Below, in pieces: positions 1-9,759 of a stretch of DNA of 64,000 nucleotides (position 1 is the stretch's first letter; each line of letters opens with the position of its first letter). This DNA is from Myxococcota bacterium (lineage in GTDB: Bacteria; Myxococcota; XYA12-FULL-58-9; JALHOP01). Position numbers and translations under genes: made by a program. The notes below the pieces were generated by a model, which ran no database searches, had not been told where the DNA came from, and saw only the letters and a program-made list of their open reading frames with translations. The stretch spans positions 422,518 through 486,517 of the forward strand of contig JALHOP010000003.1 of NCBI GenBank assembly GCA_022842935.1. The letters run 5' to 3'.

Positions 1-2
1 GA

Positions 3-2273
3 AAGCTCAAGTTCTTCGTCCACGGCGAAAAGATCAAAGGGGCTTGGACGCTCGTCCGCATGGGCGGACGCGCCGGCGAGGAGGGAAAGAACTGGCTCCT
101 CATCAAGGAGCGCGACGAACACGTACGTTCGAGCGCCGAGCTCGACATCGTCGAGGAGCAGCCGAACAGTGTCGTCACCGGGCGCACCATGGCGCAGATC
201 GCGGCCGACCACGACACGGTGTGGCATAGCGGCAAGACCCTGAGCGCGAAGACCATCGCGAAGGAGGCAGTCCCACCGCCGCAGCGGGCGAAGATGGCGA
301 AGCGCATCGACGCGTCGAAGCTCACCGGCGCGGTGAAGCGACCGATGCCCTCGTTTGTCGCGCCCCAGCTCGCCGCATTGAGCGAAGACGTCCCTGAGGG
401 GGACGCCTGGTTTTACGAGCTCAAGCTCGACGGCTATCGCATGCTCGCGTTCGTCGACGACGCCGGGACGCGTGTGCTGACGCGCAAGGGCAACGATTGG
501 ACCTCGAAGTTCGCGGTCGTCGCGCGCGCGGCGAGCGGCGTCGCTGGCCCCGTGGTGCTCGATGGCGAGGTCTGCTCCGTGCGCGCGGACGGAACGACCG
601 ACTTCCAGGCGCTGCAGAACGCGCTTTCCGAAGGGCGCATGGAGAACCTCGTCTACTACGTCTTCGACATGCCCTGGTGCGGCGGCTATGACCTCACCAG
701 ATCCCCGCTGCACGAACGCAAGGAGCTGCTACGCGAGGTGCTTGCAGGCGCGCCAGAGCTCGGCACGACCCTCGTTTACGGCGAGCACATCGAAGGTCGC
801 GGCCACGAGGTATTCGCGCATGCGTGCGCGATGGGCATGGAAGGCATCGTCGCCAAGCGTCGTGACTCGGCGTACACCGGCAAACGCACGGCGGCGTGGC
901 TCAAGATCAAATGTCATCTGCGGCAAGAGCTCGTGATTGGCGGCTATAGCGAACCAACAGGAACCCGTGTCGGTTTTGGCGCGCTGCTACTCGGTCATTA
1001 CGACGGCGGAAAGCTAATCTACGCCGGACGCACGGGCACCGGCTTCGATGAGAAGACACTCGAGGCTCTCTACAAGCGCATGAAGAGGCTCGAGCGTGCC
1101 GAAGCACCGTTCGAAAATCCTCCCCGAGGCGCGGATGCGCGCGGTGTCCACTGGCTCGAGCCGAGCCTCGTCGCCGAGGTGCAGTTCGCGGATTGGACGC
1201 GCGAGGGGACGATTCGGCAATCGGTGTTTCAAGGTCTGCGCGAGGACAAGCCGGCTCAAGACGTGCGTCGAGAGCGGGCCGAGGTGAAGGTCGCGCGCAA
1301 AGGGAGCAAGGCTGACAAGCGCGCGTTGAGCGCGAAGAGCATAGCGCCCACTGCCAAGGACGCTCCCATGCGCAAGGACGAAAAGCCGATCACGGTCGCT
1401 GGCATTCGCGTGACGCATCCATCGCGCCTCGTTTATCCCGAGCTCGGCATCACCAAGCGTGAGCTCGTTGCGTATTACGACGCGGTCGCCGAGCGTATCT
1501 TGCCGTACGTCGCTGACCGTCCGCTATCGCTGCTTCGCTGCCCCGACGGTGCTGGTGCCGCCTGCTTCTTCCAGAAACACTTGGGCGCGCACAAGAACGA
1601 GCCCGGCCTTCACGGTATCGAAGTGAAAGACAAGGAGAACAAGGGCCTCTACGTGCGCATCACGGATCGCGTCGGCCTGCTCATGTTGATCCAGCTCGGT
1701 GCCATGGAGCTGCACCCCTGGGCGTCGCGCGCCGACAAGCTCGAGCACCCGCAGTTCATGGTCTTCGATCTCGATCCGGGTGAAGGGGTCGTCTGGGACC
1801 GGATCCTCGAGGCAGCTCTCGTCTTGCGGGCGCGGCTTGAGGAGCTTGGGCTCTCGAGCTACGTCCGCACGAGCGGAGGTAAGGGCTTACACGTTTGCGT
1901 GCCGCTCGCTCGCAAGAACGACTGGGACGAGGTGAAGGCCTTCAGCCAGGCCCTCACCCTCGACCTCGAACGCCGAGAGCCGCGCAAGTACATCTCGGTG
2001 ATGACCAAGCGCGACCGCAGAGGGAAAATCTTCGTCGACTATCTGCGCAATGGACGCGGGGCCACGGCGGTCGCGACCTACAGCACGCGCGCCCGTGCGA
2101 GCGCCGGCATCGCGACGCCCCTCGACTGGCGTGAGCTCGACAAGGTGACCGGAGGAGACATGTTCGCGCTCCCCGACATCGCCGTGCGCCTGCGCAGGCC
2201 CGATCCCTGGGCGGACTTCTTCGATACCAAGCAGCTGATCACCAAGGCCATGTCGCGCGCACTTGCGCCTTAG
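3..2273 (+). CDS. ligD: DNA ligase D, 5' truncated by the window edge
   Basis: ATP-dependent ligase/polymerase/phosphoesterase of bacterial non-homologous end joining. The frame is open from base 3, and its first codons read KLKFFVHGEKIKGAWTLVRM, the end of the 3'-phosphoesterase domain, so the true start lies upstream of the window and the ATG at 60 is internal. The ligase domain follows with the nucleotidyl-lysine motif ELKLDGYR (Lys codon 423-425), then an OB-fold region to about 1270, a charged linker, and the primase/polymerase domain from about 1395 (HPSRLVYPELGITK; FDLDPGE near 1765). The order is therefore PE-Lig-Pol. The usual partner Ku is not in the window. The gene ends with TAG at 2271-2273. 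Identification is secure; only the N-terminus is missing. Confidence 0.95.
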   Translation, partial: KLKFFVHGEKIKGAWTLVRMGGRAGEEGKNWLLIKERDEHVRSSAELDIVEEQPNSVVTGRTMAQIAADHDTVWHSGKTLSAKTIAKEAVPPPQRAKMAKRIDASKLTGAVKRPMPSFVAPQLAALSEDVPEGDAWFYELKLDGYRMLAFVDDAGTRVLTRKGNDWTSKFAVVARAASGVAGPVVLDGEVCSVRADGTTDFQALQNALSEGRMENLVYYVFDMPWCGGYDLTRSPLHERKELLREVLAGAPELGTTLVYGEHIEGRGHEVFAHACAMGMEGIVAKRRDSAYTGKRTAAWLKIKCHLRQELVIGGYSEPTGTRVGFGALLLGHYDGGKLIYAGRTGTGFDEKTLEALYKRMKRLERAEAPFENPPRGADARGVHWLEPSLVAEVQFADWTREGTIRQSVFQGLREDKPAQDVRRERAEVKVARKGSKADKRALSAKSIAPTAKDAPMRKDEKPITVAGIRVTHPSRLVYPELGITKRELVAYYDAVAERILPYVADRPLSLLRCPDGAGAACFFQKHLGAHKNEPGLHGIEVKDKENKGLYVRITDRVGLLMLIQLGAMELHPWASRADKLEHPQFMVFDLDPGEGVVWDRILEAALVLRARLEELGLSSYVRTSGGKGLHVCVPLARKNDWDEVKAFSQALTLDLERREPRKYISVMTKRDRRGKIFVDYLRNGRGATAVATYSTRARASAGIATPLDWRELDKVTGGDMFALPDIAVRLRRPDPWADFFDTKQLITKAMSRALAP

Positions 2274-2472
2274 GATTCGAGTTGCCGGGCCTAACGGACG
2301 CTGATGGTTCTCGACATCTCGCATTCGGCCCTCGGCGAATCCCAAGCACGGACGTTGCGCGCCGCGTCACGCCGTGTCCCACGTTGTCATAGCAGGCGAC
2401 GGTAACTCTGCGGGGCTGCCGTCGATACTCAGAGCGACTGCAGCGAGCGGCGGTCGCGCGGAGGCAAGTTTC

Positions 2473-3090
2473 ATGAGCTTCGAGATACGGACCGTCCCGG
2501 TCGCCGAGCTGACAGACTCTGCGGTCGACCGCACTGCGCGCGCGCTCGTTGAAGGCGCGAGCGACGGGAAGACCTATGGCGACACCGCAAAAGTCTTGAG
2601 CGACGGCAAGTTGATCGCGGTGGGGAGCCCAAGTCCTGGCGCGGTCAGCGTATGCGCGGTCGATGCCGCGTCTATCACCGCGTTGGCCCGGGTGCGGCAG
2701 GGTCTCCGTGCGATGAATGAGGCGGCGAACGTCTCGGTCGTCGCGAGCGACCTGCCAATGAATCCTGGCGCAGGCGCGCCCGTATTCGTCGATAGCTACG
2801 CGACGGGGGGGCACTTTGCGAGCGCGATGACACTCTCGAAGCTGCAGCCACTGATCAAGGCCGCAGGGCAAGAGGTGGCCGCGGCAACAACCGCCGCGCA
2901 AGGCCAGCTCAAGGCAGCCCAGCGCGGAGGCGACACCGCGAGCTTCGTACGCGGGATTCAGGAGGTCGCGGTCGTCGGCGCGGCGCTGACGACGCTCACG
3001 GAGCTCCACGCGCTCTTGGTGCGCGACACCGTGGCTGCGGCGCTCTCCGGGCCTGCATGGGCTCGTGTCAACGGCGACACTTTGCACTGA
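2473..3090 (+). CDS. Hypothetical protein, 205 aa
   Basis: Unrecognised. The start chosen is ATG 2473 (MSFEIRTVPVAELTD), with a GAGG sequence about 9 nt upstream; the frame stays open to about 2374 but that part has poor codon use. The protein is Ala-rich with no signal peptide or membrane segment. A predicted alpha/beta N-terminal half is followed by an Ala/Gln helical stretch near residues 125-160 (KAAGQEVAAATTAAQGQLKA). It stands alone, 200 bp after ligD and 78 bp before the next gene. Third-position GC is typical of the neighbourhood, so it is probably a real gene, but no function can be assigned. Confidence 0.6.
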   Translation: MSFEIRTVPVAELTDSAVDRTARALVEGASDGKTYGDTAKVLSDGKLIAVGSPSPGAVSVCAVDAASITALARVRQGLRAMNEAANVSVVASDLPMNPGAGAPVFVDSYATGGHFASAMTLSKLQPLIKAAGQEVAAATTAAQGQLKAAQRGGDTASFVRGIQEVAVVGAALTTLTELHALLVRDTVAAALSGPAWARVNGDTLH

Positions 3091-3168
3091 CGCGGCACGG
3101 CTCGTTAGGCTGACCGCTCGATTGTTTCGCATTGCTTTCGGTGCCTGCCGTAGCGGAACCTAGCGCCC

Positions 3169-3834
3169 GTGGGTCCATTCGTCCTGTTTGTCTTCGACAC
3201 GCTCCTCAATCGACCAACGACGCTCTTGTGGCTGCTCCCGGTGTTCTTCGTCACGCTGCTGGTCTTTTTCGTTGGGGTCGTACCGCTATCGCGTCGGCTT
3301 CGCGTCAAGTCGGTCGGCGTCCTGCAGCTCGTCCTCCTGCTCGCCTTCGTTGGGCCTTTCGTGCTCGCGTTGGGCGCGCTCATCTACGGCTACTCGACCG
3401 ACTTCGCCGCCTACTTTCGCTACATCCACGGGCATGGTGAGCGCGGCGAGCTGGTGGTCGCAAGCTATCGTTCAACCGGTGTGCGTGTGAACCACGTCGA
3501 CAGGATGGAAGGCGTGGGCTTTCTCAAGGTGGCTGGCGGTCGTAGCGTCGAAGTCGTCATCAGCATGGGACCCGTGCCCCAGTACCCGCCGGTCGAGGGC
3601 TTCGTGCCGCTGCCTGGAAAGGTCTACGCTGCGCGCTATCTGCCCGATGCTCCGGAGCGATTCGTGCTCGACCAGGGGTCGGAAGGCCAAGCCGCGCGAC
3701 GGAGTCGATGTGGGCCCCTCGCCCAAGAGTTGGAATCCATCAAGGCGCGCTTGCTCCTCGAGCCCGCTGATGCCGAATTGCAAAGTCGGCAGCGCGCTAT
3801 CACGGCCGACCTCGCAACCGACTGTATGCCTTGA
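3169..3834 (+). CDS. Hypothetical inner-membrane protein, 221 aa
   Basis: Unrecognised. GTG start. Two hydrophobic helices near residues 15-40 (LLWLLPVFFVTLLVFFVGVV) and 48-72 (VLQLVLLLAFVGPFVLALGA) are followed by a hydrophilic domain of about 140 residues with a beta-rich middle (GELVVASYRSTGVRV; GRSVEVVISMG). This suggests two N-terminal transmembrane segments with a large soluble C-terminal domain. The C-terminus contains a Lys/Glu/Leu helix. Upstream and downstream spacing suggests its own transcript. No catalytic motif is visible. Confidence 0.65.
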   Translation: MGPFVLFVFDTLLNRPTTLLWLLPVFFVTLLVFFVGVVPLSRRLRVKSVGVLQLVLLLAFVGPFVLALGALIYGYSTDFAAYFRYIHGHGERGELVVASYRSTGVRVNHVDRMEGVGFLKVAGGRSVEVVISMGPVPQYPPVEGFVPLPGKVYAARYLPDAPERFVLDQGSEGQAARRSRCGPLAQELESIKARLLLEPADAELQSRQRAITADLATDCMP

Positions 3835-4036
3835 CCAAAAAGGTAAAGCCAAGCGCGTGCATTTGCCGTGGGCAAAGCTCTTGGCACGGGTTTTCGCTGC
3901 GGGCCAACTCACTAAAACCGTGTCGGCCCAAACACGCGGCGCTGTCGCAGCGCGCTTCGTCGGTTGTGACCTCGAGCTGAGGCCCCCTCAAAATGGACGG
4001 GTTGTGTGCTCGGCGAGGTGCAGACAAGGTCGCGTC

Positions 4037-6178
4037 ATGAGAATAGCTCTCGCGACGCTTGCCTTTGCGCTTTGCACCTCCAATGCCTTCGCTGTGAACG
4101 TCGAGATCGGGCGTGGCCTCGGTACCAGCTCCATCGCCCCCATCCGCTATGTCGCACCATCGCCAGACGATGCCGGTGCCGCCGCCATCCTGTATCGGAC
4201 CAGCGATCTCGCCGCCCTACCGCCGAACACGAGCATCACGACCATCAGCTTCGAGAAGACCGCGGGTGGCGCGGTTCCAAACACTGCGATCGCGATCGCG
4301 CTCAAGAACACGTCAGCCACCTCACTCACCTCGGGCTCCACGTTGAGCGCCGAGCTTGCTGGCGCCATCGAGCACGTCAATGTGGTGAAGAGCGTGACTG
4401 ACGCACCTGGCTGGGTCGACTTCGCGCTGGCGACACCGTTCGTCTATACGGGCGGCGGTATCGAAATCATCGTCACCTGGGACTCGAACAGCGGCGCGCG
4501 GGCTAACGGAGACATCTTCTGGAAGCAACACGGCACGGGATCAACCGTTTGCTATCTCGAGGCCTACGGCCCCGACGCAGCGCTCACGAGCGCCCAGATG
4601 TTTCCCGCCGCCGGGTCGCCCGAGCCTCGACCAAACATTCGCTTCGATCGCACGGCAACGAGCAATCCATGGGTCGTCGTGACCTCGGGCTTGACCGTTC
4701 TAGCGGACGGCGGCGCCTATCAGGCGTCGCAAGCGTTCCGCAACGGCGTCACCTATCCGAACCGGTTGCACGTCGAAAACGTCGGTGGCGCTGTCGCACC
4801 CCTCGGCGATTTCGTCTTCGTGAACCCAATGTCAGCGGCCCTCGCGGCGGTCACCCAGCCGCCGGCGACTCTGGCAGCCGGCCTTAGCGCCGACATCGAG
4901 TACACGCACACGCCGAATGCCAACAACGTTCTAGCGTCGTATGGCGTCACCATTGGTACGTTCGACTTCACCAACCAAGGCAACACCTTCAGCGGCGGCG
5001 GTACGCCCGAGCTCGATCTTTGGGTCAAAGGCCCCACGGGCAACGCGGCACCACTCACCAATGGGGGACAGACTTACCTCGGCGCGGTCGTGGTGGGGCA
5101 GGAGATTTACTACACAGGCATCATCGCGAACGTCGGCACTGCCGCGCTCAATCTCTCTGGTACGCCCGCGGTCACGATCTCGGCGGGGACCAACATCACC
5201 GTGAGCGACGTCGTCCAGCCGGCCGTAAGCACCGTCAGTGTCGGTAGCGACCTCACCTTTGGGTTTGCGCTCACGGCCACAGCCCCCATCAACGACACCG
5301 GGGTGACGGTTGCCATCGCGAACGACGATCCGAACGAAGGCTCGATGAGCACGCAGCTGCGGATGCGTGCTGTCACGGTCACGACGCCCCCAACGGGGTC
5401 GCCCGAGATCGACGTGGCGCGCAGCGGCGGTATCCCAATCGCCGACGGCTCGACGTTCAACGAGAGTGTCGACCCAACCCAGTCGTTGTTCTTGCTCAAC
5501 TACACCGTCTTCAACCTGGGTGACGCCCCGCTCGAGCTGAGCCCCGCCGTGATCTTCAACGAGGCCGGTTGTGCTGCGACCATCGTGACGAACCTCCCGT
5601 CTACAATTGCTGAAGGCGGCAACGCAGTCCTGTCGATCACCGTCGCGCGAGACGGCACGGACGACGGAGCGTTTTCCGTATCGATCGGAAACAACGATGT
5701 CGGCGAATCGCCGTATGACTTCACCGTCGGGATCCCCTCGAGCAATTCGCCCAACATCGTCGTGAGCAACACGGACGTCGGCGACCTCATCGCGGGGTTC
5801 GGTGTGACGCGGGACGTGTTGATCCAGAACACCGGCCTCGCCGACCTGGTGGTTTCGGATGTCACAATCGAGGGCGCAGATAACGTTCAAGTGCTTCCGC
5901 TGACGCCGGCGAGCTTCACTCTTGCGCCCGGGACTTCGCAGGCATTCGCTATGACGCTGTTGAGCACCGCCGTGGGAGGGTACGTTTTCGACGTGGTCGC
6001 GACGAGCAACGACCCCGACACCAATCCCTATCGGCTCGTCTTGAGCGGATCAGTGACCGCGGCGGGCGAGGCCCCGGACGAGGGCTGCGCGGCAGTCCCA
6101 AGCTCGTCCCTGCTTTTGGGACTCGCACTGGGCGCGCTGATGCGCCTCGGAAAGCGCGGGGCTAGGGTGGTGTCATAG
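4037..6178 (+). CDS. Secreted anchor-D-like repeat protein with MYXO-CTERM-like tail
   Basis: 713 aa from ATG 4037. The frame is open further upstream, but a signal peptide starts exactly here (MRIALATLAFALCTSNAFA), which decides the start. A beta-rich N-terminal domain (to about residue 210) is followed by several repeats of the ASH/choice-of-anchor-D immunoglobulin type: phrases such as PEIDVARSGG, NSPNIVVSNTDVG and LVVSDVTIEG recur at the starts of about 110-residue units, with AEGGNAVLSITV and LAPGTSQAFAMTL near their ends. The C-terminus has Cys at about 684 (DEGCAAVPSS), a hydrophobic helix (LLLGLALGALM) and a basic end (KRGAR), the layout of MYXO-CTERM sorting tails. Likely exported and surface anchored. 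The ligand is unknown. Confidence 0.75.
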   Translation: MRIALATLAFALCTSNAFAVNVEIGRGLGTSSIAPIRYVAPSPDDAGAAAILYRTSDLAALPPNTSITTISFEKTAGGAVPNTAIAIALKNTSATSLTSGSTLSAELAGAIEHVNVVKSVTDAPGWVDFALATPFVYTGGGIEIIVTWDSNSGARANGDIFWKQHGTGSTVCYLEAYGPDAALTSAQMFPAAGSPEPRPNIRFDRTATSNPWVVVTSGLTVLADGGAYQASQAFRNGVTYPNRLHVENVGGAVAPLGDFVFVNPMSAALAAVTQPPATLAAGLSADIEYTHTPNANNVLASYGVTIGTFDFTNQGNTFSGGGTPELDLWVKGPTGNAAPLTNGGQTYLGAVVVGQEIYYTGIIANVGTAALNLSGTPAVTISAGTNITVSDVVQPAVSTVSVGSDLTFGFALTATAPINDTGVTVAIANDDPNEGSMSTQLRMRAVTVTTPPTGSPEIDVARSGGIPIADGSTFNESVDPTQSLFLLNYTVFNLGDAPLELSPAVIFNEAGCAATIVTNLPSTIAEGGNAVLSITVARDGTDDGAFSVSIGNNDVGESPYDFTVGIPSSNSPNIVVSNTDVGDLIAGFGVTRDVLIQNTGLADLVVSDVTIEGADNVQVLPLTPASFTLAPGTSQAFAMTLLSTAVGGYVFDVVATSNDPDTNPYRLVLSGSVTAAGEAPDEGCAAVPSSSLLLGLALGALMRLGKRGARVVS

Positions 6179-6316
6179 CCTCCGTCATCGCGGTCACTGA
6201 CTGACTTCACTTTCGGCCCGCGTGATGGGGTTTACTTCCCAAACTTGGCCGGCGGTACTGGATGCGACCACGACCCGATTAACGTCGCGATGCGTTCCAA
6301 GCGTGAAGGACGGCTC

Positions 6317-6607
6317 CTAGGCGACTGCGACGCGCGCACCCTCGGTTGCCGCGCGCACGTAGAGATTCATCGCCTCAGCGTAATGACGCGGGGCTTCGAG
6401 TAGGCCCTTGGTGTTCCCCTGGAGGTACACGCTGGCCAGATAGGCGGGCCAGAGCGGCGCCGGAACGAAGCTCATCCACGTCATGCCGAATGGGCTCAGA
6501 TGACCGGCGACCTGCGAAGCCCCCTCGGTGACCGGTCCGAAGATGGCCTGCTGCATGTGCTCGTTGGCGCGCTGGAGCGTGGAGGGGCGGGGGAACGTGG
6601 CGTTCAT
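6317..6607 (-). CDS. Hypothetical small protein, 96 aa
   Basis: Unrecognised. The start chosen is ATG at 6607 (MNATFPRPSTLQRANEHMQQ) because AAGGA lies 6 nt upstream; a GTG 36 nt further upstream would add 12 residues. The protein is amphipathic and aromatic-rich in the middle (WMSFVPAPLWPAYLASVYLQ), possibly membrane- or surface-binding, with a helical C-terminus. Codon use is normal. It is divergent from the next plus-strand gene across about 310 bp. Confidence 0.55.
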   Translation of the reverse strand: MNATFPRPSTLQRANEHMQQAIFGPVTEGASQVAGHLSPFGMTWMSFVPAPLWPAYLASVYLQGNTKGLLEAPRHYAEAMNLYVRAATEGARVAVA

Positions 6608-6917
6608 CAACTTTCCTTCGAAGGCGTTCGGCTTGGCGGGCACGGTTATCGCGCAGGGGCCCCGCGAGGTTGTCTATACGACCTCCGGAGGGCGAGCTCG
6701 ACCACGCTCCCGTCCAGCGGGACGCTTGGCTTGTAGGGGTTCTGGCCGACCTCATTGCAGTCGCTCACCATCTGCGACCACGAAAGCGCGCACTGTGCCG
6801 ACTTGTCGTGGTTGGGACGGCGGCGGAGGCGAAACCTGTGGACGGGTGGGCCGATAACCGCCAGCGGCGGGTCGTATTCCGCCCAAGTCGCGCGTAGGCG
6901 TTCCGAGGGGTCGGGTC

Positions 6918-8084
6918 GTGCAAAATGCAGCTGCAGGTCTTCGCGCCACGCAAGCGGTCGCCTCGTTCGATACGAGCGATCACCTGGCGGCCTATGGGCT
7001 CAAGGTTGCGAACCCAGCAGCCATGCAGCTCGCGCGGTCCTTCGTCAGCGAGGCGGTTCTCGAGGCGGTGAGCGCGATCGATGCCCACCTGGGTGGCGTT
7101 CGCGTCATCGGCCAGAACCCTTATCTCGAGCGCCTGACCATGGGGAATCGTACCCTGCGCCATGCCGCGCCGGTCGAGGTGTTTGCCAACGGGGTACTCG
7201 CCTCACGCTTCGAGGGCGCCTTCGCCGAGTCGGGGAATCTGCCGCGGCCCGACATGTCGCGCATCAACGAGCGCATCCTCCACGATCTGAGCGCGCACCT
7301 CCGGGAGCACGGCTTCACGGTTGCTGCGAGCGAGAACCATGGGGACGGCACGCTGTCTCGGATCGCCCTCATCGATCCGGTCTACGTCGAAGCGGCGCTT
7401 GCGCGGCAGGCTGCGTCGACGTCGCATGACGCCGCGAGCCTTGGCTCCGCCCTGGCGCGTCGCGAGGCATTGCCCGAGAGGGGCATTACCAATGTCACCG
7501 ACCCGCGGGTCCTTTCCGAGGTCGAAAACGCCGTCCAGAAGTTCGCAGCCGACGCGATCGTCAAGGTTGGCGACTACCTGCGCGATGTCGTCAGCGCTGG
7601 CGGTTCGCCGTTCGTGAAGACGCCCAATCTCTATCAGCGTCGCTATAGCGGAATCGTCGACCGGGCGAGGGTGAAGCGAGGCAGTAACAACATGTGGCGT
7701 GTGCCCATTAGCGCCGTCATTCCGGTCATGGGCTTCAAGGCGCTCGAAGAACACTTCGACACGCTGTTCCAGGGACGAGCCAAGTTCGAGAGCGACAAGC
7801 TCGGGACCTATATCGCGACGGTCATCGCCAAGCGCATGCAGAGCCAGCCCGAGCTCGGCGGCGCGCTCGTCGCGCTTGGCCAAGGACCCTGGATCAAGGA
7901 CGAGCCCTGGGCGCTTGTTGCCGTGTGTGCTCCCGCCCCTGCGCCAGGCATCTTCGCGTTCGTCCGCAAGCTCTTGGGGGGGAGCCCGCCTGTGCGTGGA
8001 GCTCTACCGCCGCCCGAGGTCCCTGCATTGCCTGTGACCATCCCCCCGGTGCCGTTGCCCCACGAGGACCGGCGCGACACCTAG
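6918..8084 (+). CDS. Hypothetical protein, 388 aa, proline-rich tail
   Basis: Unrecognised. GTG start, supported by GAGGGG seven nt upstream. It appears soluble and mixed alpha/beta, with no signal peptide. Residues 1-340 look globular; the last 40 (from about LLGGSPPVRG) are rich in proline and valine and look like a disordered tail. A conserved-looking Asn/Tyr/Arg stretch sits near residue 235 (PNLYQRRYSGIVDRARVKR). It is followed 63 bp later by the permease gene in the same direction, so the two may be co-transcribed. No motif allows a function to be proposed. Confidence 0.6.
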   Translation: MQNAAAGLRATQAVASFDTSDHLAAYGLKVANPAAMQLARSFVSEAVLEAVSAIDAHLGGVRVIGQNPYLERLTMGNRTLRHAAPVEVFANGVLASRFEGAFAESGNLPRPDMSRINERILHDLSAHLREHGFTVAASENHGDGTLSRIALIDPVYVEAALARQAASTSHDAASLGSALARREALPERGITNVTDPRVLSEVENAVQKFAADAIVKVGDYLRDVVSAGGSPFVKTPNLYQRRYSGIVDRARVKRGSNNMWRVPISAVIPVMGFKALEEHFDTLFQGRAKFESDKLGTYIATVIAKRMQSQPELGGALVALGQGPWIKDEPWALVAVCAPAPAPGIFAFVRKLLGGSPPVRGALPPPEVPALPVTIPPVPLPHEDRRDT

Positions 8085-8147
8085 CCGAAGGGAGCCCGCC
8101 AGGGGAGGCACCCCGCGAGCTTCATTGCCGGACGAGGTTGACAGGGC

Positions 8148-9587
8148 TTGACCCCATGGCTACCAGCGTCGGCGACCACGCTGCGGAGCCTTGCCATCGA
8201 TATCGTCATCGTCATCCTCGCCCTGGTGCTGCTCATGGTCGCGGCGTATCGCGGCTACAGCGTCATTCTCTTTGCGCCCATCGCCGCGCTGGTGGCGGTG
8301 CTGCTTACGGCGCCACAGGCGTTGCCCCCGATCTTCACCGGGCTCTTCATGGAGAAGATGGTCGGGTTCCTGAAGCTCTATTTCCCCGTCTTCATGTTGG
8401 GCGCCGTCTTTGGAAAGCTCATCGAGCTGTCGGGCTTCTCGCAGGCCATCTCGGCGTCGGTCATCCGCTTCTTCGGACAGCGAAACGCCATTCTGTCGAT
8501 CGTCCTCGTGTGCGCTCTCCTTACCTACGGTGGGGTGTCGCTCTTCGTCGCGGTCTTTGCGGTGTACCCGTTCGCCGCAGAGATCTTTCGTGGCGCCAAT
8601 ATCCCGAAGCGTCTCATCCCCGGCACCATCGCGCTCGGCGCGTTCACATTCACGATGGATTCGCTCCCCGGAACGCCCCAGATCCAGAACATCATCCCGA
8701 CGACCTTCTTCGGAACCGACACCTGGGCAGCTCCTATCCTCGGCTGTCTTGGCGGCGTGTTCATCCTCGTCGTCGGCATGCTCTATCTCGACTGGCGGCG
8801 GCGTCAGGCGGCGACGGCGGGCGAGGGGTACGGGACGGGTCACGCCCAGGAGCCCGAGCAAGTCGACGCGTCGCGACTCGTCCACCCGTTGGTCGCGGTG
8901 CTCCCTCTCGTGGTGGTTGGCGTCTCGAACCTCATCTACACGCGCTGGATCGCCGCCGCCTACCCGAGCTCGGTCGAGGTACAGCTCGCCGGCATGGCGA
9001 AGCCTCTCGTGACGCAGCTCACGTCGGTCACCGCCATCTGGGCGGTGCTCGGCGCCCTGGTCACCGGCATCGTGGTCGTGTTCGCCTTGGCGTACAAGCG
9101 CGTCATCGTCAAGGTCGCTGACGGTACCAAGGCGGCGGTCGCGGGTGCGTTGCTCGCCTCGATGAACACCGCGTCTGAGTACGGCTTCGGCGCGGTCATT
9201 GCCGCGCTCCCGGGGTTTCTGGCCGTTAAGAACGCGCTCTCGGCCATTCCGAACCCACTCGTGAATGAAGCGATCACGGTTACGACGCTCGCTGGCATCA
9301 CCGGCTCAGCGTCAGGCGGCATGAGCATCGCGCTTGCCGCGATGGCGGAGCAATTCATCGCCGCCGCGAACGCCGCCGGCATCTCACCCGAGGTGCTGCA
9401 TCGCATCGCCAGCATGGCAAGCGGCGGCATGGATACGCTGCCCCATAATGGCGCCGTCATCACACTCCTCGCGGTCACGGGCCTCACGCACCGTCAGAGC
9501 TACCGCGACATCTTCGCGATTACCTGTGTGAAGACGATGGCGGTGTTCGTCGCTATCGCGTTCTTCTACTTGACGGGGTTGTACTAG
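8148..9587 (+). CDS. GntP-family permease
   Basis: 479 aa, almost entirely hydrophobic, with about twelve predicted transmembrane helices. The architecture matches the GntP family of proton symporters for gluconate, hydroxybutyrate and related organic acids: an Ala/Gly-rich region GITGSASGGMSIALAAMAEQ near residue 385, and MASGGMDTLPHNGAVITLLA near residue 425. It would act in the inner membrane to import a small organic acid. The best start is TTG at 8148, with GAGG about 10 nt upstream; the first in-frame ATG would delete part of helix 1. The substrate cannot be told from sequence. A 3-hydroxybutyrate oligomer hydrolase is encoded 5 kb away, which is only suggestive. Confidence 0.8.
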   Translation: MTPWLPASATTLRSLAIDIVIVILALVLLMVAAYRGYSVILFAPIAALVAVLLTAPQALPPIFTGLFMEKMVGFLKLYFPVFMLGAVFGKLIELSGFSQAISASVIRFFGQRNAILSIVLVCALLTYGGVSLFVAVFAVYPFAAEIFRGANIPKRLIPGTIALGAFTFTMDSLPGTPQIQNIIPTTFFGTDTWAAPILGCLGGVFILVVGMLYLDWRRRQAATAGEGYGTGHAQEPEQVDASRLVHPLVAVLPLVVVGVSNLIYTRWIAAAYPSSVEVQLAGMAKPLVTQLTSVTAIWAVLGALVTGIVVVFALAYKRVIVKVADGTKAAVAGALLASMNTASEYGFGAVIAALPGFLAVKNALSAIPNPLVNEAITVTTLAGITGSASGGMSIALAAMAEQFIAAANAAGISPEVLHRIASMASGGMDTLPHNGAVITLLAVTGLTHRQSYRDIFAITCVKTMAVFVAIAFFYLTGLY

Positions 9588-9759
9588 CGCAGCTCGCGCG
9601 ACCCGGAGTCTACCTAGGCCGAGGCGCTGCCGAGACGCAAAGAAGCCAGCGTCTCCTACGTAGTTGTTCTGGCTGTACGCCTGACATGCGCCGCACGCGC
9701 AACACTCCCACGGGCGAGGCGATAAAGCGCCACCGGGCAAGCCTTTGGGAGCATCGTTC

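Noticed and set aside
3882..3899. TGGCACG followed by a GC, resembling a sigma-54 promoter before the secreted protein gene
   Set aside because: The distance between GG and GC is two bases too long.
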